This document shows, one piece after another, positions 35,589 through 37,380 of a DNA stretch of 37,380 bases. The stretch is taken from assembly GCA_016181145.1 (NCBI GenBank), contig JACOZW010000053.1:1-37380 (forward strand), given 5' to 3'. Source of the DNA: Candidatus Yanofskyibacteriota bacterium (GTDB taxonomy: Bacteria > Patescibacteriota > Minisyncoccia > 2-02-FULL-40-12 > GWA2-44-9). Position 1 is the first letter of the stretch; each line of letters opens with the position of its first letter. The translations under genes and the position numbers were made by a program. The notes under the pieces are model-generated. The model had not been told where the DNA came from and made no database searches. It worked only from the letters and a program-made list of their open reading frames with translations.

Positions 35589-35864
35589 ATCCAACTCAAA
35601 TTTTTGGACTTAAAAAGCCTCATCCAGAGGCTAGGAACAAAGAAAGAAAAAGAATCTCTTATTAGACCATGGAGCAAGCATATAATATGTCAGTAATCCT
35701 GATCCTAATGTGCTATTAACAATTTGGTAAGGATAAAAGTTGTTTGGCTCAGCACTTATTTTAACAGCCATTAGCTTAGCGCCTCCAGAAGACCAAATAG
35801 TGTACTTATGCTAAGGTAACATATTAATAATAATTAGTCAAGAGTTCAAAAATTTGAGTTGGAT
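35589..35864 (+). other. 23S intervening-sequence-like insertion, ORF-less (about 240-nt insert)
   Basis: 18-bp perfect terminal inverted repeat atccaactcaaatttttg(35589-35606)/caaaaatttgagttggat(35847-35864) separating conserved 23S segments. Confidence 0.75.
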
Positions 35865-36141
35865 ATGTCGTTTGGATAAGACCCGAAGCCAGAGCGAGCT
35901 AACCATGACCAGGGTGAAGTTCGGCGAAAGCCGAATGGAGGCCCGAACCGATAGATAGCGCAACATCTCCGGATGAGTTGTGGTTAGAAGTGAAAAGCTT
36001 ATCGAGCCTGGTAATAGCTGGTTCTCCCCGAAATCGAAATGCCTTTAGGGGCAGCGGCTAGAAAATATCACGGGGGTAGAGCACTGAATGGTTTCTCGTG
36101 CCCTTTTGGGTAGAGTCACCAAACAAACTCCGAATACCGTG

Positions 36142-36298
36142 GTACCCCCAATTATGGCAATTTTCGTAGCGAAAATTAAAAATTTTTTGCAGAGCAAGGC
36201 GAAATTTTAAGACATACTGGCGTATGTTGAAAAATTTTAACGAAGCTATGCTAAAAATTTTCAGTTTGCAGTAGAAAAGTTGCCATAGTTGGGGGTAC
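36142..36298 (+). other. 23S insertion bounded by 19-bp inverted repeat
   Basis: gtacccccaattatggcaa / ttgccatagttgggggtac. Confidence 0.75.
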
Positions 36299-36610
36299 TA
36301 GCCAGTGAGTACGCGAGGGCAAAGCTTCGTGTACGCGAGGGAAAGAGCCCAGATCACCGCTTAAGGTCCCAAAATGTAAACTAAGTGACAAGGAAGTATT
36401 TAGCGTGGATTTGTTAAATTTTAATTTAACAAGTGGTAGGGGAGCATTTCCAACTGCTGTGAAGCCCTTCTGTGAAGATCAGGGTGGAGCGTTGGGAAGG
36501 GAGAATGTTGGGATGAGTAACCGCAAGTCCGGTGAAAGACCGGACCGCCGTAAGTCCAAGGTTTCCTCCGCGATGGCAATCATCGGAGGGTTAGGCGTTC
36601 CTAAGCGTAA

Positions 36611-36911
36611 CCCCGCTCTTTCTGATTAGTATCTCTTGTGGTATATAGCACATATGTATTATGTCTATGTTCTCAAGAAAAATAACTCCAAACTTCTTTA
36701 TTTTGGATATACCAAAAATTTGGAACAAAGAAATCGTAGTCATAGACATGACAGAAGAAACGACTATGAACTTGTGTATTATGAAGCATTCAAAAATAAA
36801 GAAGATGCAGAACAAAGAGAAAAAGATTTAAAGAATTTTGGTTCAGGGTACGGACATTTAAAGAAAAGAATTAAAAGAAGTTTGGAATAGTAATAATTAG
36901 AAAGAGCGGGG
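36611..36911 (+). other. 23S IVS-like insertion encoding a GIY-YIG endonuclease
   Basis: ccccgctctttctgatta(36611-36628)/taattagaaagagcgggg(36894-36911) 18-bp stem with one G-U; ORF inside. Confidence 0.8.
36654..36890 (+). CDS. GIY-YIG domain endonuclease inside 23S rRNA
   Basis: MYYVYVLKKNNSKLLYFGYTKNLEQRNRSH...ELVYYEAFKNKEDAEQREKDLKNFGSGYGHLKKRI. Confidence 0.85.
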   Translation: MYYVYVLKKNNSKLLYFGYTKNLEQRNRSHRHDRRNDYELVYYEAFKNKEDAEQREKDLKNFGSGYGHLKKRIKRSLE

Positions 36912-37380
36912 GATCGCGATGGACAGCCGGTTAATATTCCGGCCCCGTTTATATGTCGATGGAATGACGGACTACATAAGATTGAGCGCATTATTGGATT
37001 TGACGTCTTTGCCGATAGAATAGGAATCAGGTAAATCCGGTTCCAGCCGCAAGGCATATTCGAAGGCAGAAGAGATCGCCGCAAGGCGAGATTCAATTGA
37101 AGAGTGTTCCAAGAAAAATTCCTAGAATTATCATATAAGCGAACGTACCGCAAATCCGAAACAGGTGGACTGGTGTGATTGCACCAAGGCGAACGGGTGA
37201 TTATTGGCTAAGGAACTCGGCAAAAAAGTGGCCGTAACTTCGGAATAAGGCCTGCCACGCGCAAGCGTGGCCGCAGCTAAAGACCCCTTGGCGACTGTTT
37301 ATCAAAAACACAACTCCGTGCTAAGCCGAAAGGCGATGTATACGGGGTGACGCTTGTCCGGTGCCGGAACGTTAACGGTG

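Larger units (their letters stand above)
34739..37380 (+). rRNA. rrl: 23S rRNA, 5' portion (truncated by window end)
   Basis: ggatgccttgacattaagaggcgatgaagg, agtgaaccagtaccgtgagggaaaggtgaaaagcaccccgg, tagctggttctccccgaaa, ctaaggtcccaaa, ggttaatattcc, gccgtaacttcgg. Confidence 0.95.

Noticed and set aside
36405-36629. 74-aa ORF MDLLNFNLTSGRGAF...
   Set aside because: Lies in conserved 23S rRNA sequence; spurious.
36779-37153. 124-aa minus-strand ORF in the 23S region
   Set aside because: Antisense to 23S and the GIY-YIG ORF; spurious.

Overview
The window looks like a Patescibacteria/CPR (Parcubacteria-like) chromosome segment; this is inferred from the reduced gene set, the absence of rpmD (L30) between rpsE and rplO, the 23S insertions and the gene styles. 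From left to right it holds: a ybeY 3' end, ftsA, ftsZ, class II ribonucleotide reductase (nrdJ), a split comEC, ndk, tRNA-Pro(GGG) on the minus strand, rpmB and a hypothetical on the minus strand, a site-2 protease, an str-like cluster (rpsL, rpsG, a GxxExxY gene, fusA, a Phd-like gene, tuf), a near-complete S10/spc cluster (rpsJ to secY), a small promoter/terminator cassette island, adk, a putative HExxH metallopeptidase, map, and the 5' part of a 23S rRNA gene that has its own promoter and no 16S upstream. The most interesting signals are not ordinary genes. (1) The 23S has several large insertions, including an IVS-like insertion encoding a GIY-YIG endonuclease, and appears to lack the segment containing the GTPase-associated centre (H42-H44). 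(2) The 15-nt arms of the GIY-YIG IVS stem recur, with a compensatory base-pair change, in the rpsC-rplP spacer. (3) Most r-protein and division-gene spacers contain imperfect hairpins built from locus-specific short words; some are shared exactly between distant loci (33 nt) or between a spacer and the 23S (28 nt, 1 mismatch). (4) GC-rich palindromes lie in frame inside nrdJ, comEC, map and rplO. All calls were made by eye; no database search, folding or alignment was run, and comparisons to E. coli 23S rely on recalled sequence.
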